Below, one piece after another: positions 16,875-26,085 of a stretch of 64,000 nt of DNA (position 1 is its first letter; the number at the start of each line of letters is the position of its first letter). Origin of the DNA: Pseudolysobacter sp964466115 (GTDB lineage Bacteria > Pseudomonadota > Gammaproteobacteria > Xanthomonadales > Rhodanobacteraceae). The DNA is taken from the NCBI GenBank assembly GCA_964466115.1, contig CAYXMH010000010.1:27976-91975 (forward strand), written 5' to 3'. The notes under the pieces were generated by a model. The model did not search any database, was not told the origin of the DNA, and saw nothing but the letters and a program-made list of their open reading frames with translations. The position numbers were made by a program, and so were the translations under genes.

Positions 16875-19658
16875 TTAAAGCTGCTTCAGGCGCAGCGCTT
16901 GTTCGCGCAAACCCGCCAATGCCGAAGTAAATTCGTTCAAGCGTTGCCGCTCCTGTTCAACCACCGCCGCCGGCGCGCTTTGTACAAAGTTTTCATTGCC
17001 AAGCTTGTTTTGGCATTTGCCGACCTCGGCCTCAAGTTTCACAATTTCGCGATGTAAGCGCGCCTGCTCGGCAGCCGTATCAATCAAGCCGGCCAACGGG
17101 ATCATGAGCTTAAGCTCCCCCACCATTGCGGCTGCGGCGGGGGGTGCTTCACTGTCCGGTCCCAGCCAACGCAGTGCTTCTACTCGCCCAATCGATTGCA
17201 ATTGCGTTGCGAATTTGTTCGCACGCGACCGATCCAGCTGATCACCACCGGAAAGCAAAACCGGCAATAATTTACCGGGTGCGATATTCATTTCCCCGCG
17301 AATGCGCCGAATGCCAAGCAATATGTCTTTCAGCCACTGAATCTCGCTTTCGGCAACGGCGTCATAGGGAACTGAAGCCGCATCCGGATACGGTTGAACA
17401 CTAATGCTGTCGCCATTGATGCCAAGTTTCGGGGCAATTTCGTGCCAGATTTCTTCGGTGACGAACGGAATGATGGGGTGCAGCAATCGCAACAGCGTCT
17501 CCAACACATAAAACAACGTGTGCCGTGTTGAATCGCGCAGTCCTTGCTGGTCATCGGCGCTGTCGCTTAATACCGGTTTCGCCAACTCCACAAACCAATC
17601 GCAGAAATCGTTCCAAGTAAATTCATACAGCGCTTGCGACAGCAAATCGAAACGATAGGAAGAAAAATGCCGATGTACATCGGTGATGCAATGATGCAAG
17701 CGCGACAATATCCATTTTTCCGCTTCACTGTTTGGGTTTGGCGCGGCACTAACGGACGCGGCCTGTGTATCTTCGCAATTCAGCAACGCAAACCGCGCCG
17801 CATTCCAAAGCTTATTGCAGAAATTCTTATACCCCTCGCAACGCTTCAGGTCGAACTTGATATCGCGGCCGTGCGTGGCGAGCGAGGCAAAGGTAAACCG
17901 CAATGCATCGGCTCCAAATGCCGAAATACCTTCTGGGAATTCCTTGCGCGTGGCGGTCTCGATCTTCTTCGCCATCTGCGGTTGCATTAAACCAGCGGTG
18001 CGTTTACTGACCAAATCTTCGATGGCGATACCGTCGATCAAATCCAAAGGGTCGAGCACATTCCCTTTGGACTTAGACATCTTATTGCCGTCCTTATCTC
18101 GCACCAGGCCGGTGATATAGACCTCGTGAAACGGCACTTTGTCGGTGAAATGATCGGTCATCATGATCATGCGCGCGACCCAGAAAAAGATGATGTCAAA
18201 GCCCGTTACCAACACCGAGGTGGGCAGAAAGGTGTCGTAACCGTATTTCTGCATGTCTTGCGGGATCGGCCAGCCGAGCGTCGAATGCGACCACAGCGAC
18301 GAGGAAAACCAGGTTTCGAGCACATCGTTGTCCTGACGTAGTGCGGTATCGGCGGACAAATAATGATTTGCGCGCACTTCGGTCTCGTCACGCCCAACGT
18401 AGACGTTACCCGCCTCGTCGTACCACGCCGGAATTCGGTGTCCCCACCACAACTGCCGGCTGATGCACCAATCCTGAATATTGCCCATCCAGTGACGATA
18501 GGTATTGATCCAATTCTCCGGAACAAAGCGCACTTTCCCGGATTCCACCAATTCCAAACCGCGCTTGGCCAAGGAATCCATGCGCACGAACCATTGATCG
18601 GTCAACATCGGTTCGATCACTTGGCCAGTACGGTCGCCCCTTGGCACCATCAGCTTGTGTTTTTTCGCCTCCTCAAGCAAACCCGCCGCTTCAAGGTCGG
18701 CCAGCACCGCCTTACGCGCCACGTAGCGATCCATACCGCGGTATTTCTCCGGTGCGCTATCGTTGAGGGTGGCTTTCAGCGTGAAAATATTGATCGGTGC
18801 AAGCTTATGCCGCTGCCCGATGGCGTAATCGTTGAAATCGTGCGCCGGTGTAATCTTGACGCAGCCGGTACCGAATTCACGATCAACGTAGTCATCGGCA
18901 ATGATCGGAATATCGCGATCGCACAACGGCAGCCGCAAGGTTTTCCCAATCCAGTGGCGATAGCGTTCGTCCTCGGGATGTACGGCAACGGCCACGTCGC
19001 CAAGCATGGTTTCCGGGCGCGTCGTCGCCACCGTTAAATGACCCGAACCGTCGCTAAGCGGATACTGAATCGACCACAGTTTGCCGTCTTCTTCCTCGCT
19101 GACCACTTCAAGATCGGAAATCGCGGTGCCAAGCACCGGGTCCCAATTGACCAACCGCTGGCCGCGATAAATCAAGCCTTGCTCAAACAACCGCACAAAG
19201 GTTTCGCGCACGGCCACGGATAGACCTTCGTCCATGGTGAAGCGCTCGCGCGTCCAATCGCCCGACGTGCCTAAGCGGCGCATCTGGCGCGTGATGGTGT
19301 TGCCGGACTGTTGTTTCCATTGCCAAACGCGCTCGATGAATGCCTCGCGCCCCAACTCGTTGCGTGAACGCCCCTCGCCTTCCAGCTGGCGGCTGACCAC
19401 CATTTCGGTCGCAATGCCGGCATGATCGGTGCCCATCTGCCACAGCGTATTCTTGCCCCGCATGCGCTGATAGCGAATCAAGGTATCCATCAGGGTGTGC
19501 TGAAACGCATGACCCATGTGCAGCGTGCCGGTCACGTTCGGCGGCGGCAGCATGATGCAATACGGCTCGCCCTGGCCGGACGGCTTAAAAAACCCGCGCT
19601 CTTCCCAGTGGGCGTACCATTTCGATTCGAGATTGTGTGGGTCGAAACTTTTTTCCAT
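16875..19658 (-). CDS. valS: Valyl-tRNA synthetase
   Basis: About 927 residues from the ATG at 19658 (MEKSFDPHNLESKWYAHWEE). Class I synthetase that charges tRNA-Val. HIGH-type motif LHMGH at about 46-50 within PPPNVTGTLHMGHAF, KMSKS at about 525 (GNKMSKSKGNVLDP), editing domain CP1 between them, and the C-terminal coiled coil that clasps the tRNA (AEQARLHREIVKLEAEVGK onward). The frame is open to 19712 upstream, but that part is translated from a palindromic repeat. It lies downstream of holC with 128 bases that contain that repeat, in the conserved order pepA-holC-valS. Confidence 0.97.
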   Translation of the reverse strand: MEKSFDPHNLESKWYAHWEERGFFKPSGQGEPYCIMLPPPNVTGTLHMGHAFQHTLMDTLIRYQRMRGKNTLWQMGTDHAGIATEMVVSRQLEGEGRSRNELGREAFIERVWQWKQQSGNTITRQMRRLGTSGDWTRERFTMDEGLSVAVRETFVRLFEQGLIYRGQRLVNWDPVLGTAISDLEVVSEEEDGKLWSIQYPLSDGSGHLTVATTRPETMLGDVAVAVHPEDERYRHWIGKTLRLPLCDRDIPIIADDYVDREFGTGCVKITPAHDFNDYAIGQRHKLAPINIFTLKATLNDSAPEKYRGMDRYVARKAVLADLEAAGLLEEAKKHKLMVPRGDRTGQVIEPMLTDQWFVRMDSLAKRGLELVESGKVRFVPENWINTYRHWMGNIQDWCISRQLWWGHRIPAWYDEAGNVYVGRDETEVRANHYLSADTALRQDNDVLETWFSSSLWSHSTLGWPIPQDMQKYGYDTFLPTSVLVTGFDIIFFWVARMIMMTDHFTDKVPFHEVYITGLVRDKDGNKMSKSKGNVLDPLDLIDGIAIEDLVSKRTAGLMQPQMAKKIETATRKEFPEGISAFGADALRFTFASLATHGRDIKFDLKRCEGYKNFCNKLWNAARFALLNCEDTQAASVSAAPNPNSEAEKWILSRLHHCITDVHRHFSSYRFDLLSQALYEFTWNDFCDWFVELAKPVLSDSADDQQGLRDSTRHTLFYVLETLLRLLHPIIPFVTEEIWHEIAPKLGINGDSISVQPYPDAASVPYDAVAESEIQWLKDILLGIRRIRGEMNIAPGKLLPVLLSGGDQLDRSRANKFATQLQSIGRVEALRWLGPDSEAPPAAAAMVGELKLMIPLAGLIDTAAEQARLHREIVKLEAEVGKCQNKLGNENFVQSAPAAVVEQERQRLNEFTSALAGLREQALRLKQL

Positions 19659-19685
19659 TTGATTCGTTCTATATTCAAAGCAGCA

Positions 19686-19766
19686 GGGTGGAACCCGCGC
19701 AGCGGTTTCCACCGCATTTAAGTGGCTTAAGGCATACGGCGGAAACCGCTGCGCGGGTTCCGCCCT
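19686..19766. repeat. Palindromic intergenic repeat, family B
   Basis: Arms GGTGGAACCCGCGCAGCGGT at 19687-19706 and, inverted, ACCGCTGCGCGGGTTCCGCC at 19745-19764; the full arms are about 29 bases with a few A/G mismatches and a ~22-base loop. It lies between holC and valS. Transcribed, it would form a long stable hairpin ahead of valS, so it could uncouple valS from holC or protect the upstream message. Confidence 0.88.
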
Positions 19767-19786
19767 ACACTATTAATTCACGCGAT

Positions 19787-20209
19787 TCACATATCGTTTT
19801 TCTTAAGCTCAAAGCCGGCCCGCTGGTAGGTTCGCCAGCGTTCACGCGATCCGGCACGCTCGGAATCATCGGCCGCGACCACTTCGAGCACGCGTTCGAA
19901 CACACCGGGTGCGCACTCATCGCGCAAGTTGATGACCAAAGCGCGGTCTGTTGTCATTGTACCCGGCGCAGCGATCAAGATCGGCGTCAACGCATCGTCC
20001 TCGTCACCGGCCAATTGATGCGGGATAAACGCATCATCGTCAAAACTCCATAACATCTCATCGATCAGCTGCGCTTGTTCCTGCGTACGTGCAAGTATCA
20101 GCGTTGGCTGGCCACCGCTGTATGCCCGTTTGGCCAGCTCGCAAACCAGCAAGAGTGGATTGCTGCGAAAGCGCGCTTGATCGATCAGATAGAAGTCGGC
20201 ACGGGGCAT
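19787..20209 (-). CDS. holC: DNA polymerase III chi subunit
   Basis: 140 residues from the ATG at 20209. Chi binds psi and single-strand binding protein and ties the clamp loader to SSB-coated DNA. Typical features are the N-terminal RADFYLIDQ, a helix LLLVCELAKRAYSGGQ, strand TLILARTQEQAQLIDEMLW, the FIPHQL segment and ALVINLRDECAPGVFERVLEVV. The neighbour order pepA-holC-valS is the E. coli order. A TTG at 20215 overlaps the pepA stop (TTGA) and is an alternative start. Confidence 0.93.
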   Translation of the reverse strand: MPRADFYLIDQARFRSNPLLLVCELAKRAYSGGQPTLILARTQEQAQLIDEMLWSFDDDAFIPHQLAGDEDDALTPILIAAPGTMTTDRALVINLRDECAPGVFERVLEVVAADDSERAGSRERWRTYQRAGFELKKNDM

Positions 20210-20211
20210 TA

Positions 20212-21702
20212 TCAAGTGCTAGCGCAACGATCCAACAAATACTGCACCAACAACGGCACCGGCCGCCCGGTCGCGCTGCCTTTGCGGCCGTCCTCCCAAG
20301 CGGTGCCGGCGATGTCCAAATGCGCCCAACGCACACCCTCGGTAAAGCGCGCCAAAAAACAGCCCGCGGTAATAGCCCCGGCGTATTTACCCCCGATATT
20401 GGCCATGTCGGCAAATCCGGTATCGAGTTGGCTCTGGTAATCCTCCCACAACGGCAAACGCCAGGCGCGATCCAGCGTCGCCTCGCCGGCCGCCAGCAGC
20501 TCATCGGCCAAATCGTCGTGTTTGCTCAGCAAACCGCTGGCGTGTTTGCCCAGGGCCACGACGCAAGCGCCGGTTAACGTGGCAACATCGATGATCACCT
20601 GCGGCTCAAACTGCTGCACATACGTCAACGCATCGCACAAAATCAGGCGCCCTTCGGCATCGGTATTCAATACTTCAACCGTTTTGCCGGACATGGTCGT
20701 GACGACGTCGCTGGGACGATACGCACTGCCACCGGGCATGTTTTCTACCGCCGGCACCACGCAAATCAAGTTTAGCTTCAACTTCAATTGCACTGCAGTT
20801 TGAAAGGCGCCCATTACCCCGGCTGCACCGCACATATCGAATTTCATTTCTTCCATGCCGGCGCCGGGTTTTAATGAAATGCCGCCGGTGTCGAAGGTAA
20901 TGCCCTTTCCGACCAACGCGTACGGCTTGTGCCGCTCATCCGTACCACGATAGCGCAATACAATCAATTTTGGCGGTTGGGTCGAACCGGCGGCTACGCC
21001 AAGCAAAGCACCCATGCCTAGCTTTTCCATCTCGGCCCGCTCCAACACCTGCAGCGTTACATTGCTATGCGCGTCGGTGATTTTTTTCGCGGCTTCCGCA
21101 AGATACGCCGGCGTACAAATGTTCGGCGGCAAATTGCCAAGCTCGCGCGCCAATTGCACGCCGGCTGCGATGGCGGTGGCTTGGGCCAGCGTATCCTTGG
21201 CCGCATCCGTTGCCGCCAATTCGATCGCACCAAACTGATCCGTTTTGGGTTTGTCTTTCGGCTTGATGGTTGCTGTGTATTTATAAGCTTGTGCATCCGT
21301 CGCCAACGCGGCTTGGCGTAATTTCCAGGCGCTGTCCTTGTTAGCCACGTCGATTTCAGTCAAATACGATGTGGCTGTCGCCAACGGTAAACTCTTTAAA
21401 ACCTTAGCGGCTTCTTTGCTCGCGCGATGAAAACGCGCCGCATCAAACTTTTTCTGTTCGCCAAGACCAATGACCAGCACCCGCGGGGCGGCAACGGCGG
21501 ATAATCCAAACAGCAGGGTTGTGGTTCCAATTTTGCCGGTGATGTCACCCGACTCAACCAGGCGCTTGATCGCACCATTGGAGTGTTCATCGATGCGCGC
21601 CGCCGCGCTGGTTAACATGCGGTCTTCATACACCCCAACCACAACGCAGGGCGTGACGGTGGATTCCGGCGACTTCGAGCTAACTGAGAACTGAATGGTC
21701 AT
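20212..21702 (-). CDS. pepA: Leucyl (cytosol) aminopeptidase PepA
   Basis: About 496 residues from the ATG at 21702 (GGAAA upstream); an ATG at 21714 is an alternative. M17 family, di-metal aminopeptidase, hexameric and cytoplasmic; in E. coli also a DNA-binding factor in XerCD recombination. The signature NTDAEGRLIL, the metal-binding KGITFDTGGISLKPG and the MCGAAGVMG segment are intact. Divergent from lptF with about 190 bases between starts. Overlaps holC's possible TTG start, so the two are likely coupled. Confidence 0.96.
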   Translation of the reverse strand: MTIQFSVSSKSPESTVTPCVVVGVYEDRMLTSAAARIDEHSNGAIKRLVESGDITGKIGTTTLLFGLSAVAAPRVLVIGLGEQKKFDAARFHRASKEAAKVLKSLPLATATSYLTEIDVANKDSAWKLRQAALATDAQAYKYTATIKPKDKPKTDQFGAIELAATDAAKDTLAQATAIAAGVQLARELGNLPPNICTPAYLAEAAKKITDAHSNVTLQVLERAEMEKLGMGALLGVAAGSTQPPKLIVLRYRGTDERHKPYALVGKGITFDTGGISLKPGAGMEEMKFDMCGAAGVMGAFQTAVQLKLKLNLICVVPAVENMPGGSAYRPSDVVTTMSGKTVEVLNTDAEGRLILCDALTYVQQFEPQVIIDVATLTGACVVALGKHASGLLSKHDDLADELLAAGEATLDRAWRLPLWEDYQSQLDTGFADMANIGGKYAGAITAGCFLARFTEGVRWAHLDIAGTAWEDGRKGSATGRPVPLLVQYLLDRCAST

Positions 21703-21892
21703 AGGGGTTTCCATAAGCAAAGTTAAGCGCAATCGGGCAACCCCGCGTGTTCGCACGGCAAAATGCCGCGCAAACGCCACGACCCAGGTAAACTAGACCG
21801 TTGGAGGTTCGCCTATCGTTCGCCGATGGGGCGATAAAGCGCAACCTTAAGTCCCCGATTAACCGTATAAGTTTAATGCATAGCAGGCTTAG

Positions 21893-23011
21893 ATGTTACG
21901 CATCATCGACCGATACCTGTTGCGCGAGCTCGGCTTAAGCTTTTCGGCCAGCTTGCTGATGCTGTTGCTGATCACCGTAGGCGGTACGGTTGCCGATCTT
22001 TTGACCAAAATCGCGCGCGGGCGCATTCCGGCTGAATTGCTGTTGGCGCTGATTGGGCTTAGAACCGTCGATGCGCTGACCGTATTGATGCCTTTGGCCG
22101 TGTTTTTAGGCGTTTTATTGGCTTTTGGGCGGTTATATCGGGATAGCGAAATGGCGGTATTCGCGGCATCCGGTTTAAGTATTACCGGGCTATTACGCCC
22201 GCTATTGCTGTTGGCGGCCCCGGTGATGCTCGCGCTTGGGCTCATCTCATTTTGGCTATCCCCCGCGGCGGTGCGGTTGTCGCAGCAATTGTTGCAGGAA
22301 GCCAGTCGATCCTTGGTCGTATCGGGATTGGAACCAGGGCGGTTTGTGGAACTGCCGGGGCGGGATGGGGTGATTTATGTCGGCGGCATGAGCAGCGATG
22401 GTACCCATTTCCAGCACATGTTTGTTCAAAGCGAGCGTACCGACAAAGACGGAAAGCAACACATCGATGTGGTCACCGCCGAACACGGCGAACTGTTCCA
22501 CGATGCCAATGACACCGAACGCTACCTTCGGTTCGAGAACGGTTTCCGCGTCGAGGGGGTATTGGGTCAAGACGATTATCGATTGATGCGTTATGCGCTC
22601 AACGACGTGAAATTGCCCGATAGCACGACCGATACCAATTCGGACGCCAGCAAACGCAGCGTCTCAAGCTCCGAGTTATTGAGGATTAATGAGCCGCTAC
22701 AGCGCGCCGAATTGCATTGGCGCTTGGCCGCACCATTATCGGCATTGGTGTTAATCCTGTTGGCTCTGCCCCTGTCACGATCCTCTCCGCGCGAACCGCG
22801 CTACGCGCGCTTGTTGATCGCGGTATTGTGTTGGATGGTGTATTTCAACTGCCTAACCTTTGGACGCTCGCTGCTTAGCCAGGGCAAGCTCCACAGCGGA
22901 TTTGGTTTGTGGTGGGTGCATATTCCCTGGTTGCTTGTGGCTTTGGTGTTATTAGGCGTTAGTTATCGAGTAAAAAAACCTCGACCCTTCATCTCGGCTC
23001 TACGCCCATGA
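21893..23011 (+). CDS. lptF: LPS export permease LptF
   Basis: 372 residues of the LptF/LptG (YjgP/YjgQ) family. It forms with LptG and the ATPase LptB the inner-membrane complex that pulls lipopolysaccharide out of the membrane towards LptC. Starts MLRIIDRYLLRELGLSF; three N-terminal membrane helices, a periplasmic beta-jellyroll (about 130-265) and three C-terminal helices (about 275-360). Ends in an ATGA overlap with lptG. A TATAAG at about 21866 could be a -10 box, with no clear -35. Confidence 0.94.
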   Translation: MLRIIDRYLLRELGLSFSASLLMLLLITVGGTVADLLTKIARGRIPAELLLALIGLRTVDALTVLMPLAVFLGVLLAFGRLYRDSEMAVFAASGLSITGLLRPLLLLAAPVMLALGLISFWLSPAAVRLSQQLLQEASRSLVVSGLEPGRFVELPGRDGVIYVGGMSSDGTHFQHMFVQSERTDKDGKQHIDVVTAEHGELFHDANDTERYLRFENGFRVEGVLGQDDYRLMRYALNDVKLPDSTTDTNSDASKRSVSSSELLRINEPLQRAELHWRLAAPLSALVLILLALPLSRSSPREPRYARLLIAVLCWMVYFNCLTFGRSLLSQGKLHSGFGLWWVHIPWLLVALVLLGVSYRVKKPRPFISALRP

Positions 23012-24120
23012 AACGCTATATCGCTTTTAAACAGGTCGATAGGTTGGTCGCCATTGCGACATTAAGCGCCGTGGGGCTAACTTGGCTGCTGCTGGTAAGC
23101 CTTGATGCCATCACCGCCTTTATGTCGCAGATCAACGATATTGGCCAAGGTCAATACACGCTAACTCGTGCCGTGATCTACATTCTTTTGACCATTCCGC
23201 GCCGCTGTTACGAGCTGTTCGGCAATGCCGCCTTAATCGGTGGGTTGCTCGGTCTTGGCGCGTTGGCGGCAAGCGGGGAATTAACCGCACTGCGGGCGGC
23301 CGGTTTGTCCAAGCTGCGCATTTGTGCTTCTGTAGCATTAGCGCTAGCGATGCTGACAGCGTTGGTGACCTTTATCGGGGAAACGCTGGGCCCGCTCGGT
23401 GAGCAGAAAGCCCAAGCGCTATCCATCGCCGCCAAGGCCAAGGAAGTGGCGCTCGGCAAAGGCGGCAGCTTGTGGGCGCGCGATGGTGAAACCGTCATCA
23501 ATGCCAAACGCGGCCATACCCGCGAAGCGGCCGAGGGTTCCACTGGCGGCACCGTCGTACTTGAAGATGTGCGCGTATTCGAATTCAGCGCCGATGGCCA
23601 TTTAAGCTCACTGGCGCTGGCAAAAACCGCAACGCACACCCAAGGTGAATGGAGCATGCAGGACGTTCGGCGCACCCAGTTTGGCGAAAGCTCGGTCACC
23701 AGCACTGAGGAAAAAACCACGCATTGGGTCTCCGGTTTGGACCCGCACGTGCTGGCGCTTAGCATCATCCATCCACAATACCTTTCCGCACGCGACTTGG
23801 CGCGCAATATCGACTATATGCGGCGCAACAAACAGGACGCTTCGAGTTTTGAGCAGGCCTATTGGGGCCGCGTGTTTTATCCGATCAATGTGCTGGTGTT
23901 GGCCTTTTTAGCCATGCCGTTTGCATTTGGCGCATTGCGCACCGGCGGGCTTGGCAAACGCTTGTTTTTAGGAATGATGCTGGCCGTTAGTTTCTATTTT
24001 GCGCAGCATGCGATAGTCAGCATGGGTGCGGTTTACAATGCCAACATGATCGTGGTGAATGCTTTACCCGCGTTGTTATTAATGATGGCTGGAGTGATGT
24101 ATTTTCGCCGGTATGCCTAA
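23008..24120 (+). CDS. lptG: LPS export permease LptG
   Basis: 370 residues, the partner of LptF with the same topology: three N-terminal membrane helices, periplasmic jellyroll (about 130-270) and three C-terminal helices. MKRYIAFKQVDRLVAIATL at the start and FYPINVLVLAFLAMPFAFGAL in the C-terminal helices are family-typical. Translationally coupled to lptF. The pair stands alone; lptABC is not in the window. 173 bases follow before etfB with no evident terminator hairpin. Confidence 0.94.
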   Translation: MKRYIAFKQVDRLVAIATLSAVGLTWLLLVSLDAITAFMSQINDIGQGQYTLTRAVIYILLTIPRRCYELFGNAALIGGLLGLGALAASGELTALRAAGLSKLRICASVALALAMLTALVTFIGETLGPLGEQKAQALSIAAKAKEVALGKGGSLWARDGETVINAKRGHTREAAEGSTGGTVVLEDVRVFEFSADGHLSSLALAKTATHTQGEWSMQDVRRTQFGESSVTSTEEKTTHWVSGLDPHVLALSIIHPQYLSARDLARNIDYMRRNKQDASSFEQAYWGRVFYPINVLVLAFLAMPFAFGALRTGGLGKRLFLGMMLAVSFYFAQHAIVSMGAVYNANMIVVNALPALLLMMAGVMYFRRYA

Positions 24121-24293
24121 GACCGGCTAGGCGGGCGATTATTGCCGATTTAACGATCGATCGCTGCAATTCACGGGTTTCGCCCCGGCTTTTGATAGCG
24201 ACATCCCAAGCGTCGGCTCAATCCAGTAGAATTCGCCGTTTATGGATTCCGCAACGATTGCGATATTCCACTAAACGTTAAGGACAGTTTTGC

Positions 24294-25040
24294 ATGAAGA
24301 TCTTGGTCGGTTACAAGCGCGTGGTCGATTACAACGTGCGCATTCAGGTCAAACCGGACGGTTCGGGCGTTGTTACCGAAGGGGTAAAACTCTCCGCCAA
24401 TCCGTTTGATGAGATTGCACTGGAAGAGGCTTTACGCTTACGCGAAAAAGGCATCGCCACGGAAGTGGTCGTGGTTAGCATCGCGCCGGCCGATGCCACG
24501 GCGCATTTGCGCAATGGTTTGGCAATGGGCGCCAATCGCGCGATTCACATCGTTGCACCCAATGCCATTCAACCCCTGACGGCTGCCCGAGCCCTGCTCA
24601 AGTTGATTGAGAAAGAACAGCCGCAGATGGTGATCCTGGGCAAACAGGCGATTGATGACGATGCCAATCAAACCGGGCAGATGCTGGCAGCGCTTTGGCA
24701 GCGCCCACAAGCGACCTTCGCGTCAAAAATTGATATCGCCGGCAACACCGCCACCGTAACGCGTGAGGTCGACGCCGGCCTTGAGACGCTGGAAGTGGAT
24801 TTACCCGCGGTGATCACCACCGACCTGCGCTTGAATGAGCCGCGCTTTATTAAGCTGCCGGACATTATGAAAGCCAAAGCCAAACCCTTGGAAACGATTG
24901 AATTGGGAACACTCCATGTCGAATCCGGCGATTACCTGACCATCGAAGGCTACGCGCCACCGCCCAAACGCACCCGCGGCGTGATGGTGAAGGACGTACC
25001 AGAGTTGGTATCGACGTTAAAAGCGAAAGGGCTTTTGTAG
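24294..25040 (+). CDS. etfB: Electron transfer flavoprotein beta subunit
   Basis: 248 residues. With the alpha subunit it carries electrons from acyl-CoA and related dehydrogenases to ETF-ubiquinone oxidoreductase. Begins MKILVGYKRVVDYNVRIQVK, contains the AMP/nucleotide-binding fold with ILGKQAIDDDANQTGQMLAA (about 105-124) and the recognition-loop region LRLNEPRFIKLPDIMKAKAK (about 183-202). AAGGAC precedes the start. Its stop codon TAG is part of a palindromic repeat that fills the gap to etfA, so the last codons may have been set by repeat insertion. Confidence 0.96.
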   Translation: MKILVGYKRVVDYNVRIQVKPDGSGVVTEGVKLSANPFDEIALEEALRLREKGIATEVVVVSIAPADATAHLRNGLAMGANRAIHIVAPNAIQPLTAARALLKLIEKEQPQMVILGKQAIDDDANQTGQMLAALWQRPQATFASKIDIAGNTATVTREVDAGLETLEVDLPAVITTDLRLNEPRFIKLPDIMKAKAKPLETIELGTLHVESGDYLTIEGYAPPPKRTRGVMVKDVPELVSTLKAKGLL

Positions 25041-25102
25041 GGTGGGCCTTGGTCCACCGGAAGATTGCGCAAGACAGCGGTGGGCCAAGGCCCACCCTAC
25101 AA
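25035..25102. repeat. Palindromic intergenic repeat, family C, within the etf operon
   Basis: Arms GTAGGGTGGGCCTTGGTCCA (from 25037) and GGGCCAAGGCCCACCCTAC (to 25100), about 25 bases each side with one or two mismatches and an 18-base loop. It separates etfB from etfA and includes the etfB stop codon. A half-element of the same family overlaps the maiA stop at 50281-50304. In mRNA the hairpin would sit between two genes whose products are needed in equal amounts. Confidence 0.88.
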
Positions 25103-25116
25103 CGAGGTATTTTTAA

Positions 25117-26058
25117 ATGAGCAGAATTTTAATCGTCGCTGAGCATTTGAACGGCAAACTCAATGCCAGCACCGCCAAATGCGTGAGCTGCGCCAAGCAA
25201 ATGAATCCAGCCAGCATCGATGTCGTCGTTCTGGCGGCGGATCCTTACGCAATCGCGAACGAAGCGGCGAGCATTGAAGGTGTGAATAAGGTGTTGACGG
25301 TAAAAAATAGCGCCAATGCGCACGCACTGGCCGCCGTGTATGCGCCGCAAATCGTCGCTCTAGCTAAAACGTATACCCATGTGCTCGGCCCGTCAACGAC
25401 ATTCGGTAAGGATCTGATGCCGCGGATTGCCGCGCTGTTGGGTGTGGCACAAGTCTCCGACATCATGAAAGCGCATACGGCTTTCACGTTCGACCGTCCA
25501 ATTTATGCCGGCAACGCGATAACCAAGGTCACGGCGCCGCAAGATCGCATGGTGGTGGCCACGGTGCGCAATGCCTCTTATCCCGCCGCGGGAAGTATGG
25601 CGAACCCAGCGCCGATCGAAGCATTGGACATCGCCGCCGATCTCCCAACGCACACGCGTTTCATCGGCTTGCAGGCCGGCTCATCCGATCGCCCGGATCT
25701 GCAAACCGCCAGTCGCGTTATTTCAGGCGGACGGGCGCTCGGTTCAAGCGAGAATTTTTCGATCATTTACCAATTGGCCGATAAGCTCAGTGCCGGTGTT
25801 GGCGCATCGCGCGCTGCGGTGGATGCAGGCTACGTCCCGAGCGATATGCAAGTTGGGCAAACCGGAAAAATCATCGCCCCCGAGCTTTATATCGCGATCG
25901 GCATCTCCGGCGCGATCCAGCATCTGACCGGGATTAAGGATGCCGGTACAATCGTTGCGATCAACAAAGACGGTGAAGCGCCGATCTTTGAAATCGCCGA
26001 CATAGGCCTGGTCGGCGATTTATTCAAGCTGGTACCTGAACTCACGAATGCTTTATAA
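25117..26058 (+). CDS. etfA: Electron transfer flavoprotein alpha subunit
   Basis: 313 residues. FAD-binding partner of EtfB. N-terminal domain about 1-185, then the conserved C-terminal FAD domain with GASRAAVDAGYVPSDMQVGQ (about 229-248), TGKIIAPELYIAIGISGAIQ and a C-terminal GLVGDLFKLVPEL. GAGGT eight bases upstream of the ATG supports the start. Follows etfB after a 68-base palindromic repeat, and 27 bases separate it from the acyl-CoA synthetase gene, so the three probably form an operon. Confidence 0.96.
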   Translation: MSRILIVAEHLNGKLNASTAKCVSCAKQMNPASIDVVVLAADPYAIANEAASIEGVNKVLTVKNSANAHALAAVYAPQIVALAKTYTHVLGPSTTFGKDLMPRIAALLGVAQVSDIMKAHTAFTFDRPIYAGNAITKVTAPQDRMVVATVRNASYPAAGSMANPAPIEALDIAADLPTHTRFIGLQAGSSDRPDLQTASRVISGGRALGSSENFSIIYQLADKLSAGVGASRAAVDAGYVPSDMQVGQTGKIIAPELYIAIGISGAIQHLTGIKDAGTIVAINKDGEAPIFEIADIGLVGDLFKLVPELTNAL

Positions 26059-26085
26059 GAATTAAGTAAAGGATTAGAGGTTAAA

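Noticed and set aside
19659..19712. Longer valS N-terminus starting at 19712
   Set aside because: The extra residues are translated from a palindromic repeat and the family start is the ATG at 19658.
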